Assembly: GCA_052143895.1 (NCBI GenBank)
Contig: JBKQRT010000224.1
Span: forward strand, 7,942-71,941
Direction of reading: 5' to 3'
From: Bog-756 sp052143895
Lineage (GTDB): Bacteria > Actinomycetota > Acidimicrobiia > Acidimicrobiales > RAAP-2
Length of the DNA: 64,000 bases
Every line of letters starts with the position of its first letter. Positions within the stretch are counted from its first letter, which is position 1. A program made the translations under genes and the position numbers. The notes under the pieces were generated by a model. That model was not told the origin of the DNA. It did no database searches and worked only from the letters and a program-made list of their open reading frames with translations. Below are positions 49,299-58,114 of this stretch, one piece after another.

Positions 49299-49949
49299 GT
49301 GGCTGGACCCCGCTCGGGGGCCCGTGTGCCCAAGCCTGACGGGTCAGACGGCGTGTCTCGGTCGGCCCGGAGCCCTGCCCCGACCCCGACCGGCGTGGCA
49401 CTCCTCCGGCAGACCCTGGCCGCCCACCGCCCCGGCGACGACCGCGAGGCACTGTCTCTGGCCGTGATGGCGGCGGAGTTCGACCGCCTGCGCGCACCGT
49501 TCGACGAGTTCGCCGATCCGACCCACATCACCGCGTCGACGATCGTCGTCGGCCGTCGGGGGGTGGTCCTCCACCTCCACCGCCGGCTGCACCGCTGGTT
49601 GCAGCCGGGCGGCCACGTCGACCCCGGCGAGGAGCCTGCCGAGGCGGCACTCCGGGAGTGCATCGAGGAGACCGGGCTCGACGTCCGGCACCCACCGGCC
49701 GGTCCGACGCTCATCCACGTGGACGTGCACCTAGCGGCCGGCCAGCACGTCCACCTGGACCTCCGCTACCTGGTCGTGGGACCGGACGACGAGCCGTCGC
49801 CCGCCCCCGGCGAGAGCCAGGACGTGGCATGGTTCACGTGGGAGGCGGCGGCGGACATCGCCGACGATGCGCTCGCTGGGGCCCTCGTGGCCGCCCGTAG
49901 GCTGGCCGAGGCTCCCGGTGGGCCGACCACCGGTGGCAACGGGTGGTGA
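49299..49949 (+). CDS. NUDIX hydrolase
   Basis: Hydrolyses a nucleoside diphosphate linked to another group. The Nudix box GHVDPGEEPAEAALRECIEE plus TGL fits G-x5-E-x7-R-E-x2-E-E-x-G. A further helical N-terminal region (VALLRQTLAAHRPGDDREAL) precedes the fold, as in larger actinobacterial members. Start is GTG 49299 or GTG 49353; neither has a strong ribosome binding site. It precedes the zinc-ribbon gene by 25 bases and may be co-transcribed with it. Confidence 0.88.
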   Translation: MAGPRSGARVPKPDGSDGVSRSARSPAPTPTGVALLRQTLAAHRPGDDREALSLAVMAAEFDRLRAPFDEFADPTHITASTIVVGRRGVVLHLHRRLHRWLQPGGHVDPGEEPAEAALRECIEETGLDVRHPPAGPTLIHVDVHLAAGQHVHLDLRYLVVGPDDEPSPAPGESQDVAWFTWEAAADIADDALAGALVAARRLAEAPGGPTTGGNGW

Positions 49950-49974
49950 TGTGCCAGGATCGAGAGGAGCTGTG

Positions 49975-50691
49975 ATGGCCGAGCCGTTCGACACCCTGAT
50001 AGAGGTGCAGGCCCATGACACCAGGCTCGACCAGCTCCGCCACCGGATCGCGACCCTGCCGGAGCGGGCCGAGCTCCACGACCTCGAGCAGCGCCGCCAG
50101 GCGGTCGGTGCGGCGCTGGCCGAGGTCCGCGCCGAGGTCGAGGACCTCTCCGGTCGCCAGCGCACGCTGGAGGAGCAGATCGCGACGTCGGCCCGGCGGC
50201 GCCACGAGATCGAGGAGCGGATGCGTTCGGGCGAGGTGTCCGCCTCCCGCGAGCTACAGGCCATGGATCTGGAGGTGCAGCACCTCGCCGCCCGACAGGC
50301 CCAGTTGGAGGAGGAAGAGATCCTCCTGCTCGAGGAGGAGGAGCCGCTGGACGGGCAGCTCGCCGAACACGAGGCCACGGCGGAGGCCCTGGCGGCGGAC
50401 GCAGCCCAGCTCGAGTCAGGCATCTCCGAGGCGGTCGAGCAGATCAGGGCGTCGATCGCCGACGAGGAGGCGTTGCGCCGCCAGCGCGCCGCCGGACTTC
50501 CCGAGGAGCTCGCCGAGCGGTACGAAGTGCTGCGCTCCCGGCTCGGCGGCGTGGGGGCGGCCCGGCTCGTCGGTGACCGCTGTGACGGATGCCATCTCAC
50601 GCTGTCCTCCGTCGAGGTCGAGCGGATCCGGCACCTGCCGCCCGACGAGTTCGCCACGTGCGCCCAGTGTGATCGCATCCTGGTGCACTGA
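49975..50691 (+). CDS. coiled-coil protein with C4 zinc ribbon
   Basis: A 238-residue protein: a long antiparallel coiled coil (for example EEILLLEEEEPLDGQLAEHE) and a C-terminal zinc ribbon with CDGCHLTLS and CAQCDRILVH. This architecture (formerly DUF164/zf-RING_7) is widespread in actinobacteria, usually just upstream of an RNase H or phosphoglycerate-mutase-like gene, as here. A nucleic-acid or tether role is suspected but not established. ATG 49975 follows GAGAGGAG. Confidence 0.85.
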   Translation: MAEPFDTLIEVQAHDTRLDQLRHRIATLPERAELHDLEQRRQAVGAALAEVRAEVEDLSGRQRTLEEQIATSARRRHEIEERMRSGEVSASRELQAMDLEVQHLAARQAQLEEEEILLLEEEEPLDGQLAEHEATAEALAADAAQLESGISEAVEQIRASIADEEALRRQRAAGLPEELAERYEVLRSRLGGVGAARLVGDRCDGCHLTLSSVEVERIRHLPPDEFATCAQCDRILVH

Positions 50692-50718
50692 GCCCGTGCC
50701 TGACCGTCCACGCCGCCG

Positions 50719-51315
50719 GTGCTGATCCTCGTCCGCCACGGCGAGTCGACCGGGAACGCCGAGGGCCGGCTCCTCGGGAGGATCGACGCCCCCTTGACCG
50801 AGCGGGGGCTCGCCCAGGCGCGCACACTCGGTCCGTCGGTGGCTGGCGCCTCCCGGATCATCTCCAGCCCGCTGGCTCGGGCCCGGGACACCGCCGAGGC
50901 GCTCGGCACCGGGCTGCCCATCGAGATCGACGACCGGTGGCTGGAAGTCGACTACGGCGAGTTCGACGGGCGCCCGCTGCGCGACGTCCCCGACGAGGTC
51001 TGGATGAGATGGCGGTCGGACCCCGGCTACCGGCCGCCGGGCGGCGAGACCCTGACCGAGGCCGGGGCCCGGGTGCGGTCCGCCTGCGAGGAGCTGTTCG
51101 ACGAGGACGGCGGCGCGGCCCGTGGCCCCGGATCGGTTGTGGTGGTGAGCCACGTCTCGCCCATCAAGGCAGCCACCTGTTGGGCTCTCGGTCTCGGCGA
51201 CGAAGGGGCATGGCGCCTCTACCTGGCGACCGCGTCGGTGACCCGGATCACCTGGGGCGCGGCCGGACCGGTCCTGAACCGGTTCAACGAGACGCCCTGG
51301 GCGCCACCCTCCTGA
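50719..51315 (+). CDS. histidine phosphatase (phosphoglycerate mutase-like)
   Basis: A 198-residue phosphohydrolase with the RHG motif LILVRHGESTGNAEGRLLG, the second histidine in VVVVSHVSPIKAATCWALGL, and the glutamate in WLEVDYGEFDGRPL. GTG 50719, 27 bases after the zinc-ribbon gene, suggests one operon. Its 3' end overlaps the convergent TetR gene by 32 bases. Substrate not determinable. Confidence 0.9.
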   Translation: MLILVRHGESTGNAEGRLLGRIDAPLTERGLAQARTLGPSVAGASRIISSPLARARDTAEALGTGLPIEIDDRWLEVDYGEFDGRPLRDVPDEVWMRWRSDPGYRPPGGETLTEAGARVRSACEELFDEDGGAARGPGSVVVVSHVSPIKAATCWALGLGDEGAWRLYLATASVTRITWGAAGPVLNRFNETPWAPPS

Positions 51316-51979
51316 CCGCCGAGCCTTCGGCTCCTGCGTCGGGCGACCGGAGGAGCGACGCCACGGTGAAGGCCATCATCCGTTCCGCCACCTGGGCGGT
51401 GTGCCCGTTGTGGAGCCGGAGCGAGTGCCAGGTCTCCCAGCCGGTCGACATCTCGAGGTTGCTCAACAGCCACCGGGCCTGCCCTCCCGACGCCTGGATC
51501 TCCGGACCGAGCGTCCGGGCCAGTTGCCGTCTCATCCGCGAGCGGTGGTCCGACAAGGCTTCGCGGAACCCCGCCGGGGCCCGCGTGCGCGTATAGGCCA
51601 CGGCCAGCACGGGTCCGATGGTCTCGAACAGCTGGCGCCGTTGCCGGCAGGTCGCCCGGATCCGGTTGTCGACCGGACCGTGTGGCGGGATGAAGGTCAC
51701 CAGTGACCGGTGGCGCCGCTCCTGCAGCTCCACCGCGGCGTGGAGCAGGGCGTCGATCCCAGCGAACTGGTTGTAGAACGTGCGGACCGACACACCGGCA
51801 CGTCTGGCCACCTCGGGCGCCGTCGGGCACCACGCTCCCTCGGCGATCATCCCGATCACCGCCTCGACCAGAACGTGACGGGTGCGATCGCTGCGAGCGC
51901 GCCGTCGATCCGTCGTCGAGTCCGATGTGTGGATCGCGTCGTCGGTGCCCCCACCCGACGCGACTGTCCGGCCTGCCAT
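51284..51979 (-). CDS. TetR-family transcriptional regulator
   Basis: A 231-residue repressor-type regulator. The N-terminal helix-turn-helix is TAPEVARRAGVSVRTFYNQF, preceded by DRTRHVLVEAVIGMIAEGAW; the ligand domain is unlike any I can name. It has no close divergent target: the next gene upstream is an amidohydrolase more than 160 bp away. Its coding end overlaps the phosphatase gene on the other strand. Confidence 0.88.
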   Translation of the reverse strand: MAGRTVASGGGTDDAIHTSDSTTDRRRARSDRTRHVLVEAVIGMIAEGAWCPTAPEVARRAGVSVRTFYNQFAGIDALLHAAVELQERRHRSLVTFIPPHGPVDNRIRATCRQRRQLFETIGPVLAVAYTRTRAPAGFREALSDHRSRMRRQLARTLGPEIQASGGQARWLLSNLEMSTGWETWHSLRLHNGHTAQVAERMMAFTVASLLRSPDAGAEGSAVRRVAPRASR

Positions 51980-52105
51980 CCCCCCGTGCCCCCCTCATCG
52001 TGCTGCCCCTGTTGGCGGACAGCCTAGGTGCGACGATCCGGAAATTGTCGTCGCGGCAACGGTTCGGTCGACCCCTGCTCGATCGGTCGCTGCGCTGCTG
52101 GATCC

Positions 52106-52150
52106 GTGGGTCAGTGGGTCAGTGGGTCCGTGGGTCCGTGGGTCAGTGGG
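52106..52150 (+). repeat. 8-bp tandem repeat at the amidohydrolase 3' end
   Basis: Five to six copies of gtgggtca/gtgggtcc run from 52106 to about 52150 and include the amidohydrolase stop codon (52143-52145). Slippage could change the last codons. Confidence 0.9.
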
Positions 52151-53402
52151 ACGCGCGCCCGCGATCGGGGAGGTGGTCCGTCACGAACCGGCCACCTTTG
52201 ATGACGGCGAGCAGACGGTCGCGGTCCTGCAGCACGGAGATGTCGTCGAGCGGATTGCCGTCCACCACCAACAGGTCGGCCAGCATTCCCGCCCGCACCG
52301 ACCCGAGCTCGTGGTCCCGGCCCATGAGCTCGGCGCCGTGCCTGGTCGCCCATCGGATCACGTCCGCCGAGGGGATCCCGATCTCGTCCACGTAGAAGGC
52401 GAGCTCATCCGCGTACCGGCCGTGGGGGAAGAGGAGGGCTCCGTAGTCGTCCCCCAGCACGAGCCGGACCCCTGCGGCGTTGGCTCGCGGGAGGACCTCG
52501 GCCATGGCGTCGATGTCGGCCTTCATGCGTTCCGTGAACCCGAGCGTCGCACTGCCCATGGAGCGGACGAACCGTTCGGGGAACATCAGGGACGGCACCA
52601 CCGGCGTCGCCGTCTCCACCAGCCGCTCGATGCATTGGCCGTCCATGCCGTCGGCGTGGTCGATGACGTCCATGTGGAGGTCGAGGGCCATGAGGATCGC
52701 CTCGCGGTTGGCGATGTGGCCGCGGACCTTCACCCCTCGGAGGTGCGCCGCCTCGATGCCCGCCGCCATCTCCTCACGGGTCATCTCGAGCCGTTCGCTT
52801 GGGCCGATGGTCCCGTGTCCACCGGTGACGAACATCTTGATGATCTCGGCACCCTCTTTGATCTCGGCTCGCACCGAGCGCCGGAATTCGTCGGGTCCGT
52901 CACTCGGCCGGATGGCCCCCAGGGCGCCGATTTGCCACTGCGGCGGGTAGCTCCGGTCACCGGCATGCCCGGTGGTGCTCACGTCGCGGCTGCACGGCAC
53001 CAGGCGGGGTCCGGTGATGAGGCCCCGCTCGATGGCGATCTTCATCGACGCGTCGATGGCGAAGGGCGCTCCGGCCGACACCGCGCTGGTGAAGCCACTG
53101 GTGACGAGCAGCTCAAGGCTGTTGACGGCGCGGACGGCCTGGAGCGCCATCGGCTCCTCGAGCCCGAAGGGAGCGGGCGTGGCGCCGAGCTCGTGGTAGG
53201 TGGCGTGGAAGTGGCAGTTGACCAGTCCCGGCATGATCGTCCGGCCGGCGAGGTCGACCACGCGGTCGTCGCCCCGGGTGTCGGGGGGCGGCCCGGAACC
53301 GGCGGCGGTGATCCGATCGCCGTCCACGGCCACATGGGCGTCGGGAATCGACGATCCGTCACCGTCGACGACCGTGGCGCCGGTCAGGAGCAGCCGTGTC
53401 AC
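52143..53402 (-). CDS. metal-dependent amidohydrolase
   Basis: A 419-residue amidohydrolase-superfamily enzyme of the imidazolonepropionase/prolidase-like branch. Metal and catalytic residues appear in the usual order: PGLVNCHFHATYHE (HxH), AEIIKMFVTGGHGT (Lys), KVRGHIANREA (His), DVIDHADGMD (His) and LVLGDDYGALL (Asp). The N-terminal LLLTGATVVDGDG and C-terminal GMLADLLVVDGNPLDDI are the flanking beta-sandwich. Substrate unknown; likely a cyclic amide or peptide derivative. Confidence 0.9.
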   Translation of the reverse strand: MTRLLLTGATVVDGDGSSIPDAHVAVDGDRITAAGSGPPPDTRGDDRVVDLAGRTIMPGLVNCHFHATYHELGATPAPFGLEEPMALQAVRAVNSLELLVTSGFTSAVSAGAPFAIDASMKIAIERGLITGPRLVPCSRDVSTTGHAGDRSYPPQWQIGALGAIRPSDGPDEFRRSVRAEIKEGAEIIKMFVTGGHGTIGPSERLEMTREEMAAGIEAAHLRGVKVRGHIANREAILMALDLHMDVIDHADGMDGQCIERLVETATPVVPSLMFPERFVRSMGSATLGFTERMKADIDAMAEVLPRANAAGVRLVLGDDYGALLFPHGRYADELAFYVDEIGIPSADVIRWATRHGAELMGRDHELGSVRAGMLADLLVVDGNPLDDISVLQDRDRLLAVIKGGRFVTDHLPDRGRASH

Positions 53403-53427
53403 CCGGTCGCCACCGTGCGCCCAGTGG

Positions 53428-54384
53428 TCACGGCTCGACCACCACCTTGATGGCGTCGGTCCGGCGGTCGCCGGCCACCCGGAAGGCGTCGGCCGCCTCG
53501 TCCAGGGGGAAGCGATGGGTGATCACCAGGTCCGGCAGCTCGGGCACCGCCTCGAGCACCCGCACGGCGTCCTCGAACTCGGACGATCCGTGGTGGTGGC
53601 CGTAGGTGAACGCGGGCACGAGGTTGACCTCCTTCATCTGGAAGCCGAGGTCGAGGACGACCGGGTCCCAGAAGCTGCCGAGCATGCCGACCGTGCCGCC
53701 CGGGCGCACCAGCTCCACCGCCCGGTCCATCGAGCCCTGCACGCCCGCCGCGTCCAGCACGATGTCGTACCCGCTACTGGCACCGCCACCGGCACCCGCA
53801 CCGGCGATCGGGCGGGCGCCGAGACGTTCGCCCGACTCCACCCGCCGGACCCGGTTGGCCACCAGGTCGACATCGGCGCCGAGGTTGCGGGCGGCGGCGA
53901 TGGTGCAGAGCCCGATGGGGCCTGCGCCGATCACCAGGATCCGGGCGCCGGCGGTCACGCCGGCACGATTGATGCCGTGCAGAGCGACGGCGATGGGCTC
54001 GACCAGGCAGGCGTCGGAGAGCGCCAGCGTCGCCGGGAGCGGTTTGGCACACCGCGGATCGACCCATGCCTCGTCGGCCAGGCCTCCGTCGAGGCTGATT
54101 CCGTACAGGGAGCCGAGGGCCTGTGCACAGAGCTGCTCGTCGCCGGCTCGGCAGTGCTCGCAGTCGCCACAGCTGCGGACTGGGAGCACGGCCACCGGTG
54201 AACCGTCGTCCAACCGTCCACAGAACTCGTGGCCGAGCGTCACCGCCGAGGGTCCGAACGACACCAGGTGGAGATCGGACCCGCAGATGCCGGACGCCGC
54301 CACCCGCACCCGCACGGCGCCGTCAGGTCGGGGTGGTACGTCCACGACCCGGATGCCGTCGTCGGTGTTTCTGACGCCGCGCAC
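53428..54384 (-). CDS. zinc-dependent alcohol dehydrogenase (MDR family)
   Basis: A 318-residue medium-chain dehydrogenase. Catalytic zinc ligands lie in SGICGSDLHLV and VTLGHEFCG; the structural zinc site is CGDCEHCRAGDEQLC; the NAD-binding loop is LVIGAGPIGLCTIAAARNLG. GTG 54384 begins three bases after the stop of the monooxygenase gene, so the two are likely co-transcribed. Substrate not determinable. Confidence 0.92.
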   Translation of the reverse strand: MRGVRNTDDGIRVVDVPPRPDGAVRVRVAASGICGSDLHLVSFGPSAVTLGHEFCGRLDDGSPVAVLPVRSCGDCEHCRAGDEQLCAQALGSLYGISLDGGLADEAWVDPRCAKPLPATLALSDACLVEPIAVALHGINRAGVTAGARILVIGAGPIGLCTIAAARNLGADVDLVANRVRRVESGERLGARPIAGAGAGGGASSGYDIVLDAAGVQGSMDRAVELVRPGGTVGMLGSFWDPVVLDLGFQMKEVNLVPAFTYGHHHGSSEFEDAVRVLEAVPELPDLVITHRFPLDEAADAFRVAGDRRTDAIKVVVEP

Positions 54385-54387
54385 CGG

Positions 54388-54693
54388 TCAGGCGCCCAAC
54401 GCGGAACGTCGATCGGCGACGGCGAGCACGTGGGCGTCGGCACCGGTGATGTGGGAGACGTGGACGGTTATGAATTGCTGTTCGTAGGGCTGCGCCTGGT
54501 GGGCATCGAACGCCGCCTCGGACTCCCAGCATTCGAAGAAACGGAACCGGCAGGGCTCCTCGAGGTCCGTGGACCACCAGTGGTCCACACATCCGGTGTC
54601 CTGACGGCTACGGCGACTGACCGCCTCCAATGCGGCGACGGTCCGGTCCCGCTCGTCCGACGGGAAGTCCAGGCAGCCGGTCGGCGCGTGCAT
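54388..54693 (-). CDS. antibiotic biosynthesis monooxygenase-like protein
   Basis: A 101-residue ferredoxin-like alpha/beta-barrel domain of the ABM family (VAALEAVSRRSRQDTGCVDH, then FRFFECWESEAAFDAHQAQP). Family members are small cofactor-free monooxygenases or quinol-handling enzymes. ATG 54693 follows AAGGGGG; the longer upstream frame is arginine-rich and unlikely to be coding. It precedes the alcohol dehydrogenase gene, so a common substrate is plausible. Confidence 0.8.
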   Translation of the reverse strand: MHAPTGCLDFPSDERDRTVAALEAVSRRSRQDTGCVDHWWSTDLEEPCRFRFFECWESEAAFDAHQAQPYEQQFITVHVSHITGADAHVLAVADRRSALGA

Positions 54694-54926
54694 GGTCGTC
54701 CCCCTTCGGTCGTCGTTCCCACAGCAGGCGTGGCGAGGCGGTGGTGCCCGCACCCGCTGTCGCGGCGGAAATCTAACATCCCGCCGGACACGGGGCCCTT
54801 GGAAGGGCGGCCGGCGGCGTGGCGGCCGGCGGCGTGGCGGGCGGGAACAGGCGGCCCGGGGGAGGGGTTGGACGGTTCGAGTCTCGATCGTGGCGATCGC
54901 GACTCGATCCTGAGAGGAGTCGCACC

Positions 54927-55355
54927 ATGGTGACCACGCTGGTGAAACCGCTCTACACGGCAGAGGCGACGGCTGTCGGTGGCCGTGAGGGCCACGTCCG
55001 CAGCAGCGACGGGCTGCTCGAGGTCGACCTGCAACCACCGGTGGAGATGGGTGGGCCGGGGGGTGCCACCAATCCCGAGCAGCTGTTCGCTGCAGGGTAC
55101 GCGGCCTGCTTCCAGAGCGCGTTGGGCGTTGTCGCCCGGCGGAAGAAGGTCAGCGTCGACGGATCCACGGTCGAGGTGAAGGTGAGCATCGGCACCATCG
55201 AGGGTGGTGGGTTCGGGCTGGCGGTGGCGATTGCCGTGCATCTCCCCGGCGTGCCCGACGACACGGCCCAGGAACTCACCGCCGCTGCCCACGAGGTCTG
55301 CCCGTACTCCATCGCGACGCGAGGGAACATCGGGGTGACGCTCGCCGTCATGTGA
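54927..55355 (+). CDS. organic hydroperoxide resistance protein (Ohr/OsmC family)
   Basis: A 142-residue thiol peroxidase that reduces organic hydroperoxides. The two redox cysteines are C61 (FAAGYAACFQSALG) and C125 (AAHEVCPYSIATRG), at the positions usual for Ohr. The N-terminal KPLYTAEATAVGGREGHVRS is also characteristic. ATG 54927 follows GAGAGGAG. No OhrR regulator gene is adjacent. Confidence 0.93.
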   Translation: MVTTLVKPLYTAEATAVGGREGHVRSSDGLLEVDLQPPVEMGGPGGATNPEQLFAAGYAACFQSALGVVARRKKVSVDGSTVEVKVSIGTIEGGGFGLAVAIAVHLPGVPDDTAQELTAAAHEVCPYSIATRGNIGVTLAVM

Positions 55356-55466
55356 GCGGTCCGTGCCGAACCGAGCGGTGTGCTGCTCGGGTGACCTCAA
55401 GCCGGCGTCGCCGTCTGCCGATGGAAAGGAGGGATCCCTCCGTGGGGCCAGAAGGGCGGCGAAGGC

Positions 55467-55805
55467 GTGCTGGACGAGCGTCGGGATGCGATGGCGGCCC
55501 GCACCGTCACACCGGAAGAGTTCGCCGTGGTGATTGCTGAAGACCGCCACCTCGCTGTCGAGTTCCACCAGTACCGCGCCCTGGGCGATACTGCCGACGC
55601 CCTCCAGCTCGTTACCGAGTTGGCGACGGAGATCCTTGCGCACTCCCGTCACGCGGCAATGGGCAAGCCTGCGGTGCACGACCGGTCGTTGCTGACGTCG
55701 GTCAGCCTGATCGAGGAGGTCGCCGTGCGCAGCGACCAGCGGGGCGACGAGGTCCAGGCGTCGTGGTGCCGGTCACTGTGCCACGTACTCGCCGGCGGGG
55801 AGTAG
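55467..55805 (+). CDS. hypothetical protein
   Basis: A 112-residue, mostly helical, cytosolic protein from GTG 55467 (ATG 55491 also possible). It contains TPEEFAVVIAEDRHLAVEFH, DALQLVTELATEILAHSRHA and a C-terminal WCRSLCHVLAGG. No family recognised and no membrane segment. GGCGGCGAAGGCG upstream is a weak ribosome site. Composition is natural, so it is probably real. Confidence 0.5.
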   Translation: MLDERRDAMAARTVTPEEFAVVIAEDRHLAVEFHQYRALGDTADALQLVTELATEILAHSRHAAMGKPAVHDRSLLTSVSLIEEVAVRSDQRGDEVQASWCRSLCHVLAGGE

Positions 55806-55934
55806 TCGAGCTCCCGTCCGCTCAAGACACCCGTTGGGTCCGGTCGATCAGCCCGGTTCTCTGGATCTGCCTGTACCTTCCCCGTGCCTTCGTACCGGGA
55901 TCGGGGCCAGTTTCCGCGGTTCCAGTATTAAGCA

Positions 55935-55956
55935 TATACTTTGAGCTAATGCTCAA
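55935..55956 (+). promoter_or_regulatory. -10 box and perfect palindromic operator upstream of TetR
   Basis: TATACT (55935-55940) is a strong -10-like hexamer. It is followed directly by TTGAGC-TAAT-GCTCAA (55941-55956), a perfect 6-bp inverted repeat with a 4-base spacer in an unusually AT-rich patch. It lies 14 bases before the ATG of the TetR gene, the place expected for autoregulation. Confidence 0.6.
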
Positions 55957-55970
55957 ATAAGGTGTGGACC

Positions 55971-56622
55971 ATGGCCAAAGCTGGAACTGCGAGCAGGGTG
56001 GGAGGGCGGACCTCGGGTCGATCGGCAGGCACCCGTCAGAGGCTCATCGAGGCAGCGATCGAGACGCTCAAGGTCCATGGACCTGCCGGCGCGAGCGCAC
56101 GGGTCATCGCCGAGCGGGCTCACGCGAACCAGGGGCTGGTCTCCCATCATTTCGGGTCCGTGGTCAACCTGCTGTTGGCGGCACTGGACCACGTGAGCGC
56201 CCTTCGGATGGGGCACAGCCGCGCCCGGCTCGGCGAGGTTCCCGGCCCGACGGACCTCGTCGCGGTGGCGACCGCCATCTTCCGTGAGGAACTGGACGCC
56301 GGGCACGTCGACGTCCTGACTGAGATGATCGCCGGTGCCTCCTCGACCCCGGGCTCGGACCAGAGGTGGCCGCACGCATCGACCCTGGTTCTTGTTCGCC
56401 CGGGACGCCATCGAACGGGCGCTCGGCGACTCAACGCTCGGTACCGTCGTGCCCTTCGGGGACATTGCCTAGGGACTCCTTGCCCTCTATCTCGGGCTCG
56501 AGATGCTGACCCATCTCGACGGAGACCGGACCCACGCGATCGACCTGTTCTCCCATGTCGAACGCTTGGCCCCGCTTCTCGGAGCGCTCCCGCCGCCAGC
56601 TCACGGACCGGGCACGCCATGA
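55971..56622 (+). pseudogene. TetR-family regulator, two frameshifts and a nonsense codon
   Basis: The first 120 or so codons encode a normal TetR DNA-binding half (TRQRLIEAAIETLKVHGPAG, then NQGLVSHHFGSVVNLLLAAL). After ASSTPG (about 56357) the frame shifts: LGPEVAARIDP continues in the next frame. Near 56393 a second one-base loss moves to WFLFARDAIERALGDSTLGT, and then TAG (56470-56472) interrupts DIA-GLLALYLGLEM before a natural C-terminus ends at 56622. Three independent lesions make this a real pseudogene rather than an error. The operator upstream is intact. Confidence 0.85.
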
Positions 56623-56680
56623 TCGCCGGACGACGTCCGTGAACGAAACCCCCGAGTGGCCGATCCCGGCGGGTGACACG

Positions 56681-57079
56681 ATGACAGCTCGATGGACGAC
56701 CGGGAGCACCGCCCTGCTGTGCAGCTCGCTGATGGCCCTTGGCGCTGCGGCTGCCGTGTTCACCTTCGGGGTCATCGTGACCACGGCCGTTTACGGATCC
56801 AGGATGGCGTGGCTTTTCGGGGTGGTCCTTCCGCTCCTAGCCGGTTCCGCCGCTCTGGCGCGGTGCGCCATTCGCATGTCGAAACGCCCGGTAGTGCCGG
56901 TGGCCGCTGTTGCTGATCGGGGTCCGGAGCGCGCGGATCCGGGTGCGATCAGGCGGGACGGTGCAGCCCGGACCCTGCTGGTCATCTCACTTGTCTTGTT
57001 CGCTCTGCCGTTCGTCCTGGCCGCGTGCTGGCTTTCTGTCTACGGGTTGCTGATCGTCACCTATTGGCTCCGGCACTGA
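56681..57079 (+). CDS. small membrane protein
   Basis: About 132 residues from ATG 56681 (GTG 56639 is an alternative). Three or four membrane segments are visible: TALLCSSLMALGAAAAVFTF, MAWLFGVVLPLLAGSAALA and LLVISLVLFALPFVLAACWL, the last continuing to LIVTYWLRH. No family recognised. It faces the DUF4190-like gene with about ten bases between the stops. Confidence 0.55.
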   Translation: MTARWTTGSTALLCSSLMALGAAAAVFTFGVIVTTAVYGSRMAWLFGVVLPLLAGSAALARCAIRMSKRPVVPVAAVADRGPERADPGAIRRDGAARTLLVISLVLFALPFVLAACWLSVYGLLIVTYWLRH

Positions 57080-57089
57080 CCCGATGGAG

Positions 57090-57497
57090 TCAGGCGTTCT
57101 GGCGGACGATCAGGGCGCCGAGGGCGACGGAGAAGAGCGCGCCCATCACGATGTCGAAGATGGCACGACCACGACCGTAGGCGCCTGGTCGATGGTTGAG
57201 CTGCGCCAGCGCGCAGATGCCGAGGACCAGCGCCAGGGGAGCCGGCGCGAGAAGGACGGAGCACAGGCCGACGTATCCGGCAATGATCGACAGCGGGGTC
57301 AGGCCGACGGGCATGAGCAGCCGCGTAGCTGCATCCGACGGATCGAGGCAGCCGGCCGGATACCGATCGGGCGCCGGCCCGAGCGCCGCGGTCCGCTGGG
57401 CGCCGTCGTGGTGGCGGAGCGGGGCCATCGACCACGGATCCCGATACCAGCCTGGTGCGAAGCCGTGTCCCGAGTGTCCATCGATCGGGGAGTTCAC
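57090..57497 (-). CDS. membrane protein with DUF2510-like motif and DUF4190-like helices
   Basis: A 135-residue protein. The N-terminal segment HGFAPGWYRDPWSMAPLRHH plus DGAQRT resembles the DUF2510 tryptophan motif (WYxDP...R.WDG..WT). Two C-terminal membrane helices (LTPLSIIAGYVGLCSVLLAP and GRAIFDIVMGALFSVALGAL) resemble DUF4190. Such proteins are common small actinobacterial membrane proteins of unknown role. Its GTG overlaps the stop of the next upstream gene (57494-57497), so the two form an operon. Confidence 0.7.
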   Translation of the reverse strand: MNSPIDGHSGHGFAPGWYRDPWSMAPLRHHDGAQRTAALGPAPDRYPAGCLDPSDAATRLLMPVGLTPLSIIAGYVGLCSVLLAPAPLALVLGICALAQLNHRPGAYGRGRAIFDIVMGALFSVALGALIVRQNA

Positions 57498-57898
57498 CTG
57501 GCGTCAGTCCCCGTGAACCCGGATGGACGGGCGTCACCACCGTCCGCTCCGGATGCCCGGAATTCCGCAGAAGTCGGAGGAGCAACCGTCCGGACCATCG
57601 CACCGGAAGTGCGGTGGACAGGACCTACGCTTTTCTTCGACGGAAGCGTCATCACCGCGACGATGATGATCGCCAGGAGGACGACTGCGCCGATCACCCA
57701 CAACCACACCCACAGCTCGCTGTCGCGGATCAACCGGGGTGGCGGCACCGGCCACTGTTGTTCCGGGTCGTGATGGGCGTCCCCGGACTCCGACGGAGCG
57801 TGCTCTTCGGGATCCGCCTCCCTCGGGTTCACGCTGGATACAGACGATTCGCCGTTGCCAACCGTCTCCTGCCCGTCCCCCAGCCCTGCGTCGCTCAT
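57494..57898 (-). CDS. single-pass membrane protein, unknown function
   Basis: A 134-residue protein with an acidic, Ser/Glu-rich N-terminus (GNGESSVSSVNPREADPEEH), one strong membrane helix (LWVWLWVIGAVVLLAIIIVA) and a short outside domain. No family recognised. It overlaps and is translationally coupled to the DUF2510/DUF4190-like gene. Confidence 0.6.
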   Translation of the reverse strand: MSDAGLGDGQETVGNGESSVSSVNPREADPEEHAPSESGDAHHDPEQQWPVPPPRLIRDSELWVWLWVIGAVVLLAIIIVAVMTLPSKKSVGPVHRTSGAMVRTVAPPTSAEFRASGADGGDARPSGFTGTDAR

Positions 57899-58114
57899 CG
57901 TGATCCCGCCTTTTGCCGGGCATCTCGAGGCCCTACCGGGAGTATCGTCGCCGGACCCAGCCGCCTTGAGCGTGTAACCATTGTGAGAGGTACTGGATGT
58001 TCGAGACCGGACGGATCATCCTGCAGCCTGGCAGCCACCTGCGGCCGGGTGCCGCCAGCTGGTGCCGAGGTGAACATCTCAGGTCGGCCTTCAGAGGAGT
58101 ACAGGACGACGCCA

